Assembly: GCA_021648375.1 (NCBI GenBank) | Contig: JAKISW010000011.1 | Location: forward strand, 10,831 to 74,830 | DNA: 64,000 nucleotides | Direction of reading: 5' to 3' | Source: Devosiaceae bacterium | Lineage (GTDB): Bacteria; Pseudomonadota; Alphaproteobacteria; Rhizobiales; Devosiaceae | Shown: piece by piece, positions 17,327-25,134 of the stretch | Layout of the letters: the number at the start of each line of letters is the position of its first letter | Numbering within the stretch: the stretch's first letter is position 1 | Notes under the pieces: model-generated | Databases searched by the model: none | What the model was told of the DNA's origin: nothing | Seen by the model: the letters and a program-made list of their open reading frames with translations, nothing else | Translations under genes and position numbers: made by a program

Positions 17327-18237
17327 CAAAAATTGAATTTATAAAAGTTGGCCCACTGGTTTCCATTCAGGATGATGGCAGATTTGGTGCTCTTGGCCAC
17401 GGGGCAGCCGCATCTGGCCCCATGGATCGACACGCCTATAAACTGGCCGCACAAATGTTGATGCAAGACAATCATAAAGTCGCCAATACCGCCCTTGAAA
17501 GCGCCGGTGGACTGCTAAAATTTACCCTTGAAGATGCCAATATTAACGCAGCTTTTTGTGGTGGACAATTCAACCTGAAAATTAACGGCGTATCCAAAGA
17601 ATGGAATATGGTGCATGCGTTAAAGGACGGGGATGTAGTTGAAGTGGCCCCGGGTGCCAGTGGAAATTATGCTTTAATCCGCATGGATCATGAGTTTTTA
17701 GTGCCAGAAGTTATAAAAAGCTATGCCACAAATACGGTTGCCCATTTGGGAGGCTATGAAAACCGTCTGATACAGGCTGGTGATAAAATTTCCATTGCAC
17801 CTGCTTCCGAAAAACAATCCCACCATATTCAAAAGCTTCACAATGACGAAAACACACCCATTCGAGTTATCTGGGGCATGCATGCTGAAAAATTTTCCTC
17901 TCATGTGCGCAATGAATTCCTAAAAAATACATTTGTCATATCTTCCATGCTCAATCGCATGGGAGTTCGTTTGATGGATAAGGGAAACGTGTTCAAAGAT
18001 AAGCTGGACCTGTCACTGGTTTCAGATGCCATCGTGCCGGGAGATGTGCAGATTTTAGGCGATGGCACCCCGATTGTTTTAATGCGCGACCATCAGCCAA
18101 CAGGTGGCTATCCAAGAATAGCAACGGTTATCAGTGCTGATCTGGACAGATTCAGTCAGTTGCGCCCCGGAGCAAAGTTTACGTTTAGTGCCGTAACCGT
18201 TGACCATGCCCATAAACTGCTAAAATCAGCAGGATGA
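17323..18237 (+). CDS. pxpC: 5-oxoprolinase subunit PxpC (KipA / biotin-dependent carboxyltransferase-like)
   Basis: A 304-residue KipA-family protein. Typical marks are VQDDGRFGALGHGAAASGPMD near the N terminus (the family D-x-G-R-x-G pattern; here read from SIQDDGRFG) and the late PGDVQILGDGTPIVLMRDHQPTGGYPRI, whose start PGDVQI is a hallmark. It is coupled to pxpB and pxpA by four-base overlaps, so the three subunits are made together. Length is usual. Confidence 0.92.
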   Translation: MTKIEFIKVGPLVSIQDDGRFGALGHGAAASGPMDRHAYKLAAQMLMQDNHKVANTALESAGGLLKFTLEDANINAAFCGGQFNLKINGVSKEWNMVHALKDGDVVEVAPGASGNYALIRMDHEFLVPEVIKSYATNTVAHLGGYENRLIQAGDKISIAPASEKQSHHIQKLHNDENTPIRVIWGMHAEKFSSHVRNEFLKNTFVISSMLNRMGVRLMDKGNVFKDKLDLSLVSDAIVPGDVQILGDGTPIVLMRDHQPTGGYPRIATVISADLDRFSQLRPGAKFTFSAVTVDHAHKLLKSAG

Positions 18238-18989
18238 AAATGAAAACAATCGACCTGAATGCCGACCTGGGTGAGGGGATGGGATTTGATCTGGAATTAT
18301 TACAAATAATTTCCAGCGCCTCCATTGCATGTGGCGGTCACGCGGGAGATGCTAAGACCATGGCCGCAACGCTTGAAGCGGCAAAAAAAGCCGGTGTTGT
18401 AACTGGTGCTCATCCCGGTTTTAAAGATCGTGAAAATTTCGGACGAAAACAGCTTGATATTTCAGCCTCTCATATGGGCGAAATAATCGTTGAGCAGATA
18501 AAGACCATCTGCCTAATTGCTGATGAGGTTGGACAAATAATAAGCTATGTTAAGCTCCATGGCGCTTTATATAATCTTGCCAGCAAGGATTTTACCTACG
18601 CAAAAACCATATTTGGTGCCATTAAAAAATTTGATGCAAATCTGGCCATCCTTGCCATGGATAACTCCGCCCAGCTTAAGGCAGCAAAAGAACTGGATTT
18701 TAAAACCATCTCCGAAGCTTTTGCCGACAGGGCCTATCAGAATAATGGGCTGCTGCTTTCGCGTAAATTTGATGGGGCGGTTTTTAACAAGACAGAACTG
18801 GCAGTGAAACAGGTTTTATCCATTGCCCAAAACAACAAAATCACCAGCCATGATGGATTTGAAATTCCTTCGAACGCAAATTCCATCTGCCTGCATGGAG
18901 ACAATAAAGCAGCATTAAAACTCGCCAATGCCATAAAACTCGCCCTTGAAGATGCGGGAATAAAAATTGCCGCGCCGGTTATCATTTGA
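18234..18989 (+). CDS. pxpA: 5-oxoprolinase subunit PxpA (LamB/YcsF family)
   Basis: A 251-residue LamB/YcsF protein. The N terminus IDLNADLGEGMGFD and the segments ACGGHAGDAKTM, GAHPGFKDRENFGR and YVKLHGALYN carry the conserved Asp and His residues of the family. ATG codons at 18234 and 18240 are both possible; the first overlaps the pxpC stop. The gene ends 24 bases before the stop of the convergent reactivase gene; I see no strong terminator between them. Confidence 0.93.
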   Translation: MKMKTIDLNADLGEGMGFDLELLQIISSASIACGGHAGDAKTMAATLEAAKKAGVVTGAHPGFKDRENFGRKQLDISASHMGEIIVEQIKTICLIADEVGQIISYVKLHGALYNLASKDFTYAKTIFGAIKKFDANLAILAMDNSAQLKAAKELDFKTISEAFADRAYQNNGLLLSRKFDGAVFNKTELAVKQVLSIAQNNKITSHDGFEIPSNANSICLHGDNKAALKLANAIKLALEDAGIKIAAPVII

Positions 18990-19013
18990 AACTGAAAAGC
19001 AAAAAATAAAAAA

Positions 19014-21035
19014 TTATTTTCGGCGGCCACCACGACGTTTGGGAGAAGTGTTGGTATTCTCTTCAAATGCTGCCATGTCAAAATGCTTGCGGGTTTTTAA
19101 AAAAGCATCAGCCGAGTTGGGAATACCCATGGCATTTACAAAATGGGTTTGAAATCGCGGCTCCAGTGCCGTTTCAATTTTTTCTATTTCCAAAACCAAC
19201 TGCTCGATGTTTTCGCGCTCACTATAATCAAGCAAACAAATCAGCGCCCCTTGTCCGGCCGCATTGCCAATGGCTTTCAAATCCTGATGATCCGTATCGG
19301 GCACAAGTCCAAGCAAAAGCGCGTGAGCAGGATCAATATATGAACCAAAGGCTCCAGCTAATCGTATGTCAGAAATTTCGTTCAACTCGGCCTTTTCCAG
19401 TAGCAGTTTTATGCCCGCATAAAGGGCCGATTTGGCCAGCTGGATTGCTCTGACATCATTCTGGGTTATGGCCAGATGCGGGTTTTCATTCTGAACAATA
19501 TAGGAAAATGTACGCCCGTTTGCTACCAACAGGTTTTCTTCCACCGTGTTTTTAGGCCCGCGAATAATGCCACTGACAGAGATAATTCCTGCCAGCAACA
19601 TTTCACCAATCACTTCAACAATGGCCGATCCACAAAGCCCGGTTACCCCGTTAGCTAATGTGGCTTCTTCAAAACCATCCTCATTGGACCAAAGTTCACT
19701 GCCAATGACTTTATAGCGCGCCTGAAGAGTTTCTTTATTAATTCGAATGCGCTCAATAGCTCCGGGTGCCGCCCGTTGGCCGGACGAAATTTCAGCGCCC
19801 TCCAGAGCCGGACCGGTAGGGGATGAGGCAGCATATATTTGGTTACCATCCCAAAGAATAATTTCGGCATTTGTCCCAACATCAACCAGCAAAACGGGAT
19901 CTTTTTCTTTCGATGGACGCTGGCTCAATATCACCGCCGCAGCATCGGCCCCCACATGACCGGCAATAATCGGCAAAAAATAAATTTTGCCGCCATCACC
20001 AAGCTTAATACCAACTTCATGCGCTCCGGCACGAACGGCGCTTGATACCGCCGGATTAAATGGAGCCTGCCCCAGGGGAGTGGGATCAAGCCCCAGGAAC
20101 AAATGCTGCATCACCGGGTTGGCCACATATACCGCCTCCAGCACATGGGAAATATCCTGCCCTGATTTTTCCAGCAATTCATCGGTCAACTCATTGATGG
20201 CATCACGAATGGTTCTGGTCAGAATTTCCTGACCGCCATCATTCATCATCACATAGGATACGCGGCTCATCAGATCTTCACCGAAGCGGATTTGTGGGTT
20301 TGCGCGCCCGGAACTTGCAAGAATTTCTCCACTCATCAGGTCCACAAGATGGGCGGCAACAGTGGTTGAGCCAATATCCACCGCCAGACCAAACAGTTTT
20401 TCACAATAATCAGGATAGAGCGCAATCAACTCAGGCCGCTCACCAGACAAGTCAACAGCAAGAGTAATTTTCCAGTCGGCCTCTACCAATGTTGATTGAA
20501 TTTTTGACAGCAGCTCGAAGGGAATTTTCAGGTCTTTGATGAAAAAATCTTTGGCCAGCGCATTGGCGAGTCGATCGGCATCTCCAACCGGGGTATGCAG
20601 GTCCGGCTTTTCCAGCTCCACATAACAGAGCCGAATGGCAGAATTTCTGATCATACCAGCGGTAGAGCCATCTTTACGAATGGTCTGCCCGGCAATTATT
20701 GAAGCGGCCGGAACGTCAATTACCAGATCGCCATCTATTTTTGCAGCGCACGATAAGCGCCGGTCAGCGTCTAATGTGCGCAATTCCCCATAGCGTTTTT
20801 CAATGGCTCCCATAGGTGAAAGATTTTGTGCTGAACTTTCAAGGCCAAATTTAGCAAACTTTCCTTCGGCAACACTGATCTGACAGCGTCCGCAAATTCC
20901 CCGTCCGCCGCAAACACTTTCAATATTTACACCAAGCTGGCGCGCGGCGTTCAAAACAGGAGTTCCAACAGCAAACTGCCCGCTTTTGCCCGATGGCTGA
21001 AAGACTATTTTGGCTTTTTTTGCAGTTTTTTCCAT
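19014..21035 (-). CDS. ASKHA-domain corrinoid-protein reactivase with N-terminal [2Fe-2S] ferredoxin domain (RACo/RamA-like, DUF4445)
   Basis: A 673-residue protein. Residues about 10-100 form a plant-type ferredoxin domain (SVCGGRGICGRCQIS and a later Cys in RRLSCAAK). The rest is the ASKHA ATPase core (FGLAVDIGSTTVAAHLVD, LVDVGTNAEIIL, RLAGAFGSYIDP). Such proteins reduce inactive cob(II)alamin on corrinoid proteins using ATP. Here it would restart the corrinoid protein encoded at 23036-23719. It is the last gene of the six-gene leftward cluster. The C terminus ends in a basic tail (PKRRGGRRK) like tails in two cluster partners, which is unusual. Confidence 0.88.
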   Translation of the reverse strand: MEKTAKKAKIVFQPSGKSGQFAVGTPVLNAARQLGVNIESVCGGRGICGRCQISVAEGKFAKFGLESSAQNLSPMGAIEKRYGELRTLDADRRLSCAAKIDGDLVIDVPAASIIAGQTIRKDGSTAGMIRNSAIRLCYVELEKPDLHTPVGDADRLANALAKDFFIKDLKIPFELLSKIQSTLVEADWKITLAVDLSGERPELIALYPDYCEKLFGLAVDIGSTTVAAHLVDLMSGEILASSGRANPQIRFGEDLMSRVSYVMMNDGGQEILTRTIRDAINELTDELLEKSGQDISHVLEAVYVANPVMQHLFLGLDPTPLGQAPFNPAVSSAVRAGAHEVGIKLGDGGKIYFLPIIAGHVGADAAAVILSQRPSKEKDPVLLVDVGTNAEIILWDGNQIYAASSPTGPALEGAEISSGQRAAPGAIERIRINKETLQARYKVIGSELWSNEDGFEEATLANGVTGLCGSAIVEVIGEMLLAGIISVSGIIRGPKNTVEENLLVANGRTFSYIVQNENPHLAITQNDVRAIQLAKSALYAGIKLLLEKAELNEISDIRLAGAFGSYIDPAHALLLGLVPDTDHQDLKAIGNAAGQGALICLLDYSERENIEQLVLEIEKIETALEPRFQTHFVNAMGIPNSADAFLKTRKHFDMAAFEENTNTSPKRRGGRRK

Positions 21036-21079
21036 CTGGAAATTCGCCTGTTTTTTTAAGTCAGGAATTGTAATAAAAC

Positions 21080-21976
21080 CTAGCGGCGACGTCTTCCGCC
21101 CCGGCGTCTTGATCCCTGTTCACCTTCCGGAGCAGGGGGGCGATTAGCTTTCAGCCATGCCGCGCAATTGGGATCATGCCCGTTTAAGACATTGGCCGCC
21201 TGCACCGCAACCATTTGTTCCTGATGCAGCGGGTTCATAATTGCCGAAGTCATGCCCATAGACGCAGACATGGATATAAAATGAGCGATCAGCGCATGAC
21301 GGTTTGGCACCCCGAACCCCACATTTGAAGCGCCGCATATGGTATTCACCTGTAATTCTTCGCGCAAACGGCGCACCAGAGCAAACACCTGCAATCCGGC
21401 ATCGTTCATCGCTCCAACCGGCATAACCAGTGGATCAACAATCACATCTTCTTTTGGGATGCCGTGATCAGCAGCTCTCTCAATAATTTTTTTGGCCACT
21501 AGATAGCGCACATCAGGGTCGGTTGAAATTCCGGTTTCATCATTGGAAATAGCAACCACCGCCGCGCCATATTTTTTAATCAGCGGCAAAACCCTTTCAA
21601 GGCTTTCATCTTCACCTGTGACAGAATTGACCAATGCCTTGCCCTGATAAACCGACAGACCCGCCTCAAGCGCTTCAATAATCGAGCTGTCAATGGAAAG
21701 GGGCACATCAGTAATTGACTGCACCAGTTTTATGCAATCAGCGAGAATTTTTGGCTCATCGGCGAGAGGTATGCCAGCATTTACATCTAGAACTGTGGCA
21801 CCCGCCGCCACCTGCGCCAAAGCATCGGCCTCGACACGAGAATAATTACCATCCTTCATTTCGGCAGCCAAAAGCTTGCGCCCGGTGGGATTTATCCGTT
21901 CACCAATTACGCAAAATGGCTGATCAAATCCTATAATAACTTCTTTATTGGGGGAGGATAGAATGGTTTTGCTCAT
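21080..21976 (-). CDS. Methyltetrahydrofolate:corrinoid protein methyltransferase
   Basis: A 298-residue pterin-binding TIM barrel. GERINPTGRKLLAAEM, AQVAAGATVLDVNAG, PLSIDSSIIEALEAG and ISNDETGISTDPDVR are typical of the AcsE/MtrH-like methyl-THF group and of the MetH pterin domain. It should move the methyl of 5-methyl-THF to the corrinoid protein. It lacks fused B12 and homocysteine domains, which are separate genes in this cluster. The C terminus carries an Arg-rich tail (GSRRRGGRRRR). It lies 23 bases after the PF13769-like gene and 44 bases before the reactivase. Confidence 0.9.
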   Translation of the reverse strand: MSKTILSSPNKEVIIGFDQPFCVIGERINPTGRKLLAAEMKDGNYSRVEADALAQVAAGATVLDVNAGIPLADEPKILADCIKLVQSITDVPLSIDSSIIEALEAGLSVYQGKALVNSVTGEDESLERVLPLIKKYGAAVVAISNDETGISTDPDVRYLVAKKIIERAADHGIPKEDVIVDPLVMPVGAMNDAGLQVFALVRRLREELQVNTICGASNVGFGVPNRHALIAHFISMSASMGMTSAIMNPLHQEQMVAVQAANVLNGHDPNCAAWLKANRPPAPEGEQGSRRRGGRRRR

Positions 21977-21999
21977 AAGGAAAAGTCCGATCAGAAGGT

Positions 22000-22335
22000 T
22001 TAATTATTTGAGTTTAAACTTGAGTTTTTGGAGGCCTCATAGCCGCTGTTTTTGGCCAGTTCTCCAAGACGGGAGCTGGGATATTCCTGTTCTATTTTTT
22101 CGGCATATTGTTTTACTGCCAATGCAATATCGCCATCGCCATCATCTATTTCTATTTTGGATTTGCGCCAATCTTCGAGATAAGCATCCGTATCGGTAGC
22201 CCCGGCAACCATCGCCGCCCGGTCCACTGCGACAGTGAAGCGTTGATCCAACTGTACTTTTGTTGCCTTGCGACCCTTGCCGCTAATAATTTGGGTGGGA
22301 ATATCGCGCCACCAGATGATTGATGCATTGCTCAT
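22000..22335 (-). CDS. Small accessory protein of the 'virulence factor' family (PF13769-like)
   Basis: A 111-residue soluble protein beginning SIIWWRDIPTQIISGKGRK and containing FTVAVDRAAMVAG and DTDAYLEDWRK. I recognise it as the small family labelled 'virulence factor' in databases, which in alphaproteobacteria usually sits with corrinoid methyltransferase genes; that label says little about function. The ATG overlaps the DUF1638 stop by four bases. Its constant place in the cluster suggests a supporting role in corrinoid methyl transfer, but no biochemical role can be read from the sequence. Confidence 0.7.
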   Translation of the reverse strand: MSNASIIWWRDIPTQIISGKGRKATKVQLDQRFTVAVDRAAMVAGATDTDAYLEDWRKSKIEIDDGDGDIALAVKQYAEKIEQEYPSSRLGELAKNSGYEASKNSSLNSNN

Positions 22336-23033
22336 TTGATTTTTTCTTCTTTTGCGAGACCCGTCTGGGCAAGATCAGTTTTTGCCAAAATTGCAAATTC
22401 TTCAATTGTGGTTCGCAGCTCTCCAAACCCGGTATGAATTTTTTCGAAACGAAGATTTAAGCGTTTGGCAGCATCGCGAGCTTTGGCGTCAAGTTTTTCA
22501 TCATTGCTTTGGCTCAAATATAGCAATCTAGTATAATTGCCAAAATATTCGCTGAGCAATTGCGGATGTCGATCAAGCCCCAACGGCCTATAGACCAGAT
22601 TATCAAATTGCCGGGCCAGATAATCGGTCAGGTAAAAGGTGCCAGGCTCATCATCATGCAGTTTTTCAAAGCTTTCTACTCCCGCATAAAAAGCATAACA
22701 ATGGGAGCCATCTAAACGGGTTGCACCAAATTTTTCAATTACTGCATCAAGTTTTCCAACCGTTCCACAATCCCCATAGGCAACAAAAAGCTGCCCACAT
22801 TTCTTAGCCAGATTTTCAAGGGCGTTTTCCACCTCTTGAGGGATTTTTTGAGGGGTATTATGCAGCTTTGCCGGCAGATACCGGACTTCAATATTTTGCA
22901 GCCTGTTGATTTTTACAATTTCTTCAATTTCACGAGCCAAGGCACCACAGGCAACAATTCCAAGCGGTTTGTTGTTAGCAAAAAAGCCTTTTGCGGTTAA
23001 ATCATTCCCGTTAATTGCAGTGCAATCATTCAC
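22332..23033 (-). CDS. DUF1638 protein, accessory to the corrinoid methyltransferase cluster
   Basis: A protein of about 233 residues with cysteines in motif-like places (VACGALAREIEEI, AYGDCGTVGKLD, DGSHCYAFYAG), a pattern I associate with DUF1638. The start is most likely GTG at 23033, just past the corrinoid gene stop at 23036; the longer frame only re-reads the corrinoid gene. Conserved Cys and His residues could bind a metal or handle the corrinoid, but this is an inference. It is in the middle of the methyl-transfer operon and overlaps the next gene by four bases. Confidence 0.75.
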   Translation of the reverse strand: MNDCTAINGNDLTAKGFFANNKPLGIVACGALAREIEEIVKINRLQNIEVRYLPAKLHNTPQKIPQEVENALENLAKKCGQLFVAYGDCGTVGKLDAVIEKFGATRLDGSHCYAFYAGVESFEKLHDDEPGTFYLTDYLARQFDNLVYRPLGLDRHPQLLSEYFGNYTRLLYLSQSNDEKLDAKARDAAKRLNLRFEKIHTGFGELRTTIEEFAILAKTDLAQTGLAKEEKIK

Positions 23034-23035
23034 TT

Positions 23036-23719
23036 CTAAGCACTCCGCTGGCTTATCAGGCGTTTTGCCGTATCCACAGCAACGGCAGCATCCTGGCAAT
23101 AGGCGTCCGCGCCAATTGCTTCGCCAAATTCCTCGTTTAAGGGCGCGCCACCAACAATAACAATCATCTGGTCACGAATGCCTTTTTCTTTCAGGGTTTC
23201 AATAACCACCTTCATATAGGTCATGGTGGTGGTTAAAAGCGCCGACATGCCTAAAATATCAGGCTTGTGCTCTTCGATAGCGGCCAAAAACTGATCGACA
23301 TCAGTATTTATTCCCAGATCAATCACTTCAAAACCTGCCCCCTCCATCATCATGCCAACAAGGTTTTTTCCGATATCATGAATATCTCCCTTAACCGTTC
23401 CAACAACCATCTTGCCCAGTTTTGGCGCTCCGGTCGCTATCAAAAGCGGTCGTAAAATGGCCATACCACCCTTCATGGACCCGGCAGCCAACAGCACTTC
23501 CGGCACGAACAATATACCATCGCGGAAATCATCCCCGACCGCTTTCATGCCCTGCACCAAAACTTTTGTTAAAACGTCATATGGCTCCCATCCACGCTCA
23601 AGCAGAATATTTACCCCTTCACTGACCTCATTCTTGAGACCGTCATAAAGGTCATCCTGCATTTGCTCTGTAAGTTCACCATCATCTAAACTGGAAAGAT
23701 CTAGTTCTTCGTCTGACAT
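23036..23719 (-). CDS. Corrinoid (B12-binding) methyl carrier protein
   Basis: A 227-residue two-domain corrinoid protein. Residues about 15-95 are the helical cap (B12-binding 2-like). The Rossmann domain shows the cobalamin-ligand motif in TVKGDIHDIGKNLVGMM (Asp-x-His-x-x-Gly), followed by LGINTDVDQFL, ILGMSALLTTTM and IVIVGGAPLN. The His of DIHDIG should coordinate cobalt. It carries the methyl group between the pterin and homocysteine methyltransferases of the cluster, replacing the B12 domain of MetH. Confidence 0.92.
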   Translation of the reverse strand: MSDEELDLSSLDDGELTEQMQDDLYDGLKNEVSEGVNILLERGWEPYDVLTKVLVQGMKAVGDDFRDGILFVPEVLLAAGSMKGGMAILRPLLIATGAPKLGKMVVGTVKGDIHDIGKNLVGMMMEGAGFEVIDLGINTDVDQFLAAIEEHKPDILGMSALLTTTMTYMKVVIETLKEKGIRDQMIVIVGGAPLNEEFGEAIGADAYCQDAAVAVDTAKRLISQRSA

Positions 23720-23850
23720 TTTTTTCTCCGCTCCGCTTTGTTTTTAAAACATCGTTTTTATAAATTTCGTTTTTAGAAACTTCGGAACCGTTTTTGAGTA
23801 CTGAAAAAATAAAAATTATTTTGTTGTCCTGCAACTATGTTGTTTCACAA

Positions 23851-24852
23851 CTACGTTGTTCTGCGGCGACGTCGCCCACCCTCGCCAGCTGTTTTTGTGC
23901 TGGGCGGTGCAACCAATGCGCCCAGCTTTTCTTCCAGTTCAGCCCGGGTTGGCTTTTCCCTTTTTGTGTGATTATCCAATGCTCTTCGCATTCGCGCCAC
24001 ATGTTCGGGAGAATTGCCGCAACAACCACCAATAATGTGCGCTCCGGTATCAATGGCCAATCGGGCATAATCCTCCATCAGGTCTGGCGTGCCAGAATAT
24101 CGCACGGCATCGCCCTTAACCTGAGGTATCCCGGCATTTGCCTTGGCGATCACCGGAATATTTTGGGCATTGTCCGTCAGTTCCAGCAGGGCAAAAAGCA
24201 GGTCGGATGCTCCAACCCCACAATTGGAGCCGATCGCTGCCGGGGCGGGGTTTTTTCCGGTCATGGTTTTTGCAAAATCTGCGGGGCTAAGTCCCATCAT
24301 TGAGTGCCCGGCAGTATCAAAGCTAACAGTCACTGAATAGGGAAAATCCACCTCAATTGCCGCTTCAATTGCCGCGTCAATTTCCTCAGATGCCGACATG
24401 GTTTCAATCCACGCCACATCGGCGCCGCCGTCTTTTAGCCCTTTGATCTGCTCTATAAATACTTCCACCGCCTGTTCATAGGTCAGTTCTCCAAGGGGGG
24501 CAAAAAGATCTCCGGTTGGCCCAACCGACCCGGCAATCAATATGTCACGCCCCGCTCCCTTGGCCGCTTTTATAGCAATCTCTGCCGCTCTGGCGTTAAT
24601 TTCATGCACTCTTTTTTCCAGATTATGCAGATGCAACCGGCGTGAAGAAGCACCAAAACTATTGGTCACCAAAATATCAGAACCCGCATCAACAAACGAC
24701 TGGTGCAGCGCTAAAATATTTTCTGGAAGTTCCAAATTCCATATTTCCGGAGCCATTCCCGAAGTCAAACCCATGTCAAACAGATTAGTGCCGGTGGCGC
24801 CGTCAGCCAGCAAAAACTCATTTTTTTCGAGCATTTGAGATAGTTTGGACAT
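23851..24852 (-). CDS. Homocysteine S-methyltransferase (BHMT-like) of a split methionine synthase, or betaine-homocysteine methyltransferase
   Basis: A 333-residue Hcy-binding TIM barrel. LADGATGTNLFDMGL at the N terminus and the zinc-cysteine motifs SNCGVG and GGCCGNSPEH are diagnostic of homocysteine methyltransferases. Databases often call close relatives betaine-homocysteine methyltransferase, but co-occurrence with separate corrinoid, methyl-THF and reactivase proteins suits a split, MetH-like methionine synthase of the kind reported for Phaeobacter (from memory). Both readings remain possible. The protein ends in an Arg-rich tail (GEGGRRRRRTT). It is first in the leftward operon, behind a palindrome at 24901-24920; a 131-base gap separates it from the corrinoid gene. 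Confidence 0.85.
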   Translation of the reverse strand: MSKLSQMLEKNEFLLADGATGTNLFDMGLTSGMAPEIWNLELPENILALHQSFVDAGSDILVTNSFGASSRRLHLHNLEKRVHEINARAAEIAIKAAKGAGRDILIAGSVGPTGDLFAPLGELTYEQAVEVFIEQIKGLKDGGADVAWIETMSASEEIDAAIEAAIEVDFPYSVTVSFDTAGHSMMGLSPADFAKTMTGKNPAPAAIGSNCGVGASDLLFALLELTDNAQNIPVIAKANAGIPQVKGDAVRYSGTPDLMEDYARLAIDTGAHIIGGCCGNSPEHVARMRRALDNHTKREKPTRAELEEKLGALVAPPSTKTAGEGGRRRRRTT

Positions 24853-24900
24853 TATGTGATCCTCAATTCATAAAGACTTTAAAATCCGACTCTGATCGGG

Positions 24901-24920
24901 ATATAAAGATTTCTTTATAT
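24901..24920 (-). promoter_or_regulatory. Palindromic operator-like site overlapping a putative -10 box, upstream of the methyl-transfer cluster
   Basis: ATATAAAGA and TCTTTATAT form perfect 9-base arms around a 2-base centre, 48 bases before the ATG at 24852. On the minus strand the right arm supplies a TATAAA (24914-24919) with TTGCAT (24935-24940) 15 bases upstream, so a bound repressor would block RNA polymerase. A weaker second copy (TAAAG-A-CTTTA) lies at 24871-24881. The form resembles ATAAAGA-type operators I recall for SahR/SamR-family control of methionine-cycle genes in alphaproteobacteria; that match is from memory. Confidence 0.5.
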
Positions 24921-25134
24921 GATGCAAAAAAATGATGCAAGCCGTATATGTTTTTACCTGCCCGCGCCTGATGCATCACTTGGCCCAAACATTGATTCCA
25001 TAAAATTTCCTCCAATTTGCACCATATTGCCTGACAGGGCGTTAACCATGCCTAAACCATGGATGTAGAGGTTGCACCAATTGCCCTCTTAATCGGCTAA
25101 TCTGGTTTTGAATGTTTAAACAGGACCAAAATCA

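Noticed and set aside
22000..22335. Virulence role for the PF13769-like 'virulence factor'
   Set aside because: The family label comes from old annotation. The gene sits in a methyl-transfer operon with no virulence context.
23851..24852. Firm call as glycine betaine degradation gene (betaine-homocysteine methyltransferase)
   Set aside because: No dimethylglycine or sarcosine demethylase genes are nearby and the cluster partners fit corrinoid-dependent methionine synthesis better. Kept only as an alternative.
24940..25134. Riboswitch (SAM or SAH type) upstream of the homocysteine methyltransferase
   Set aside because: The leader between the putative promoter and the ATG is only about 60 bases and lacks the paired elements of known SAM or SAH riboswitches; the operator-like dyad explains regulation more simply.
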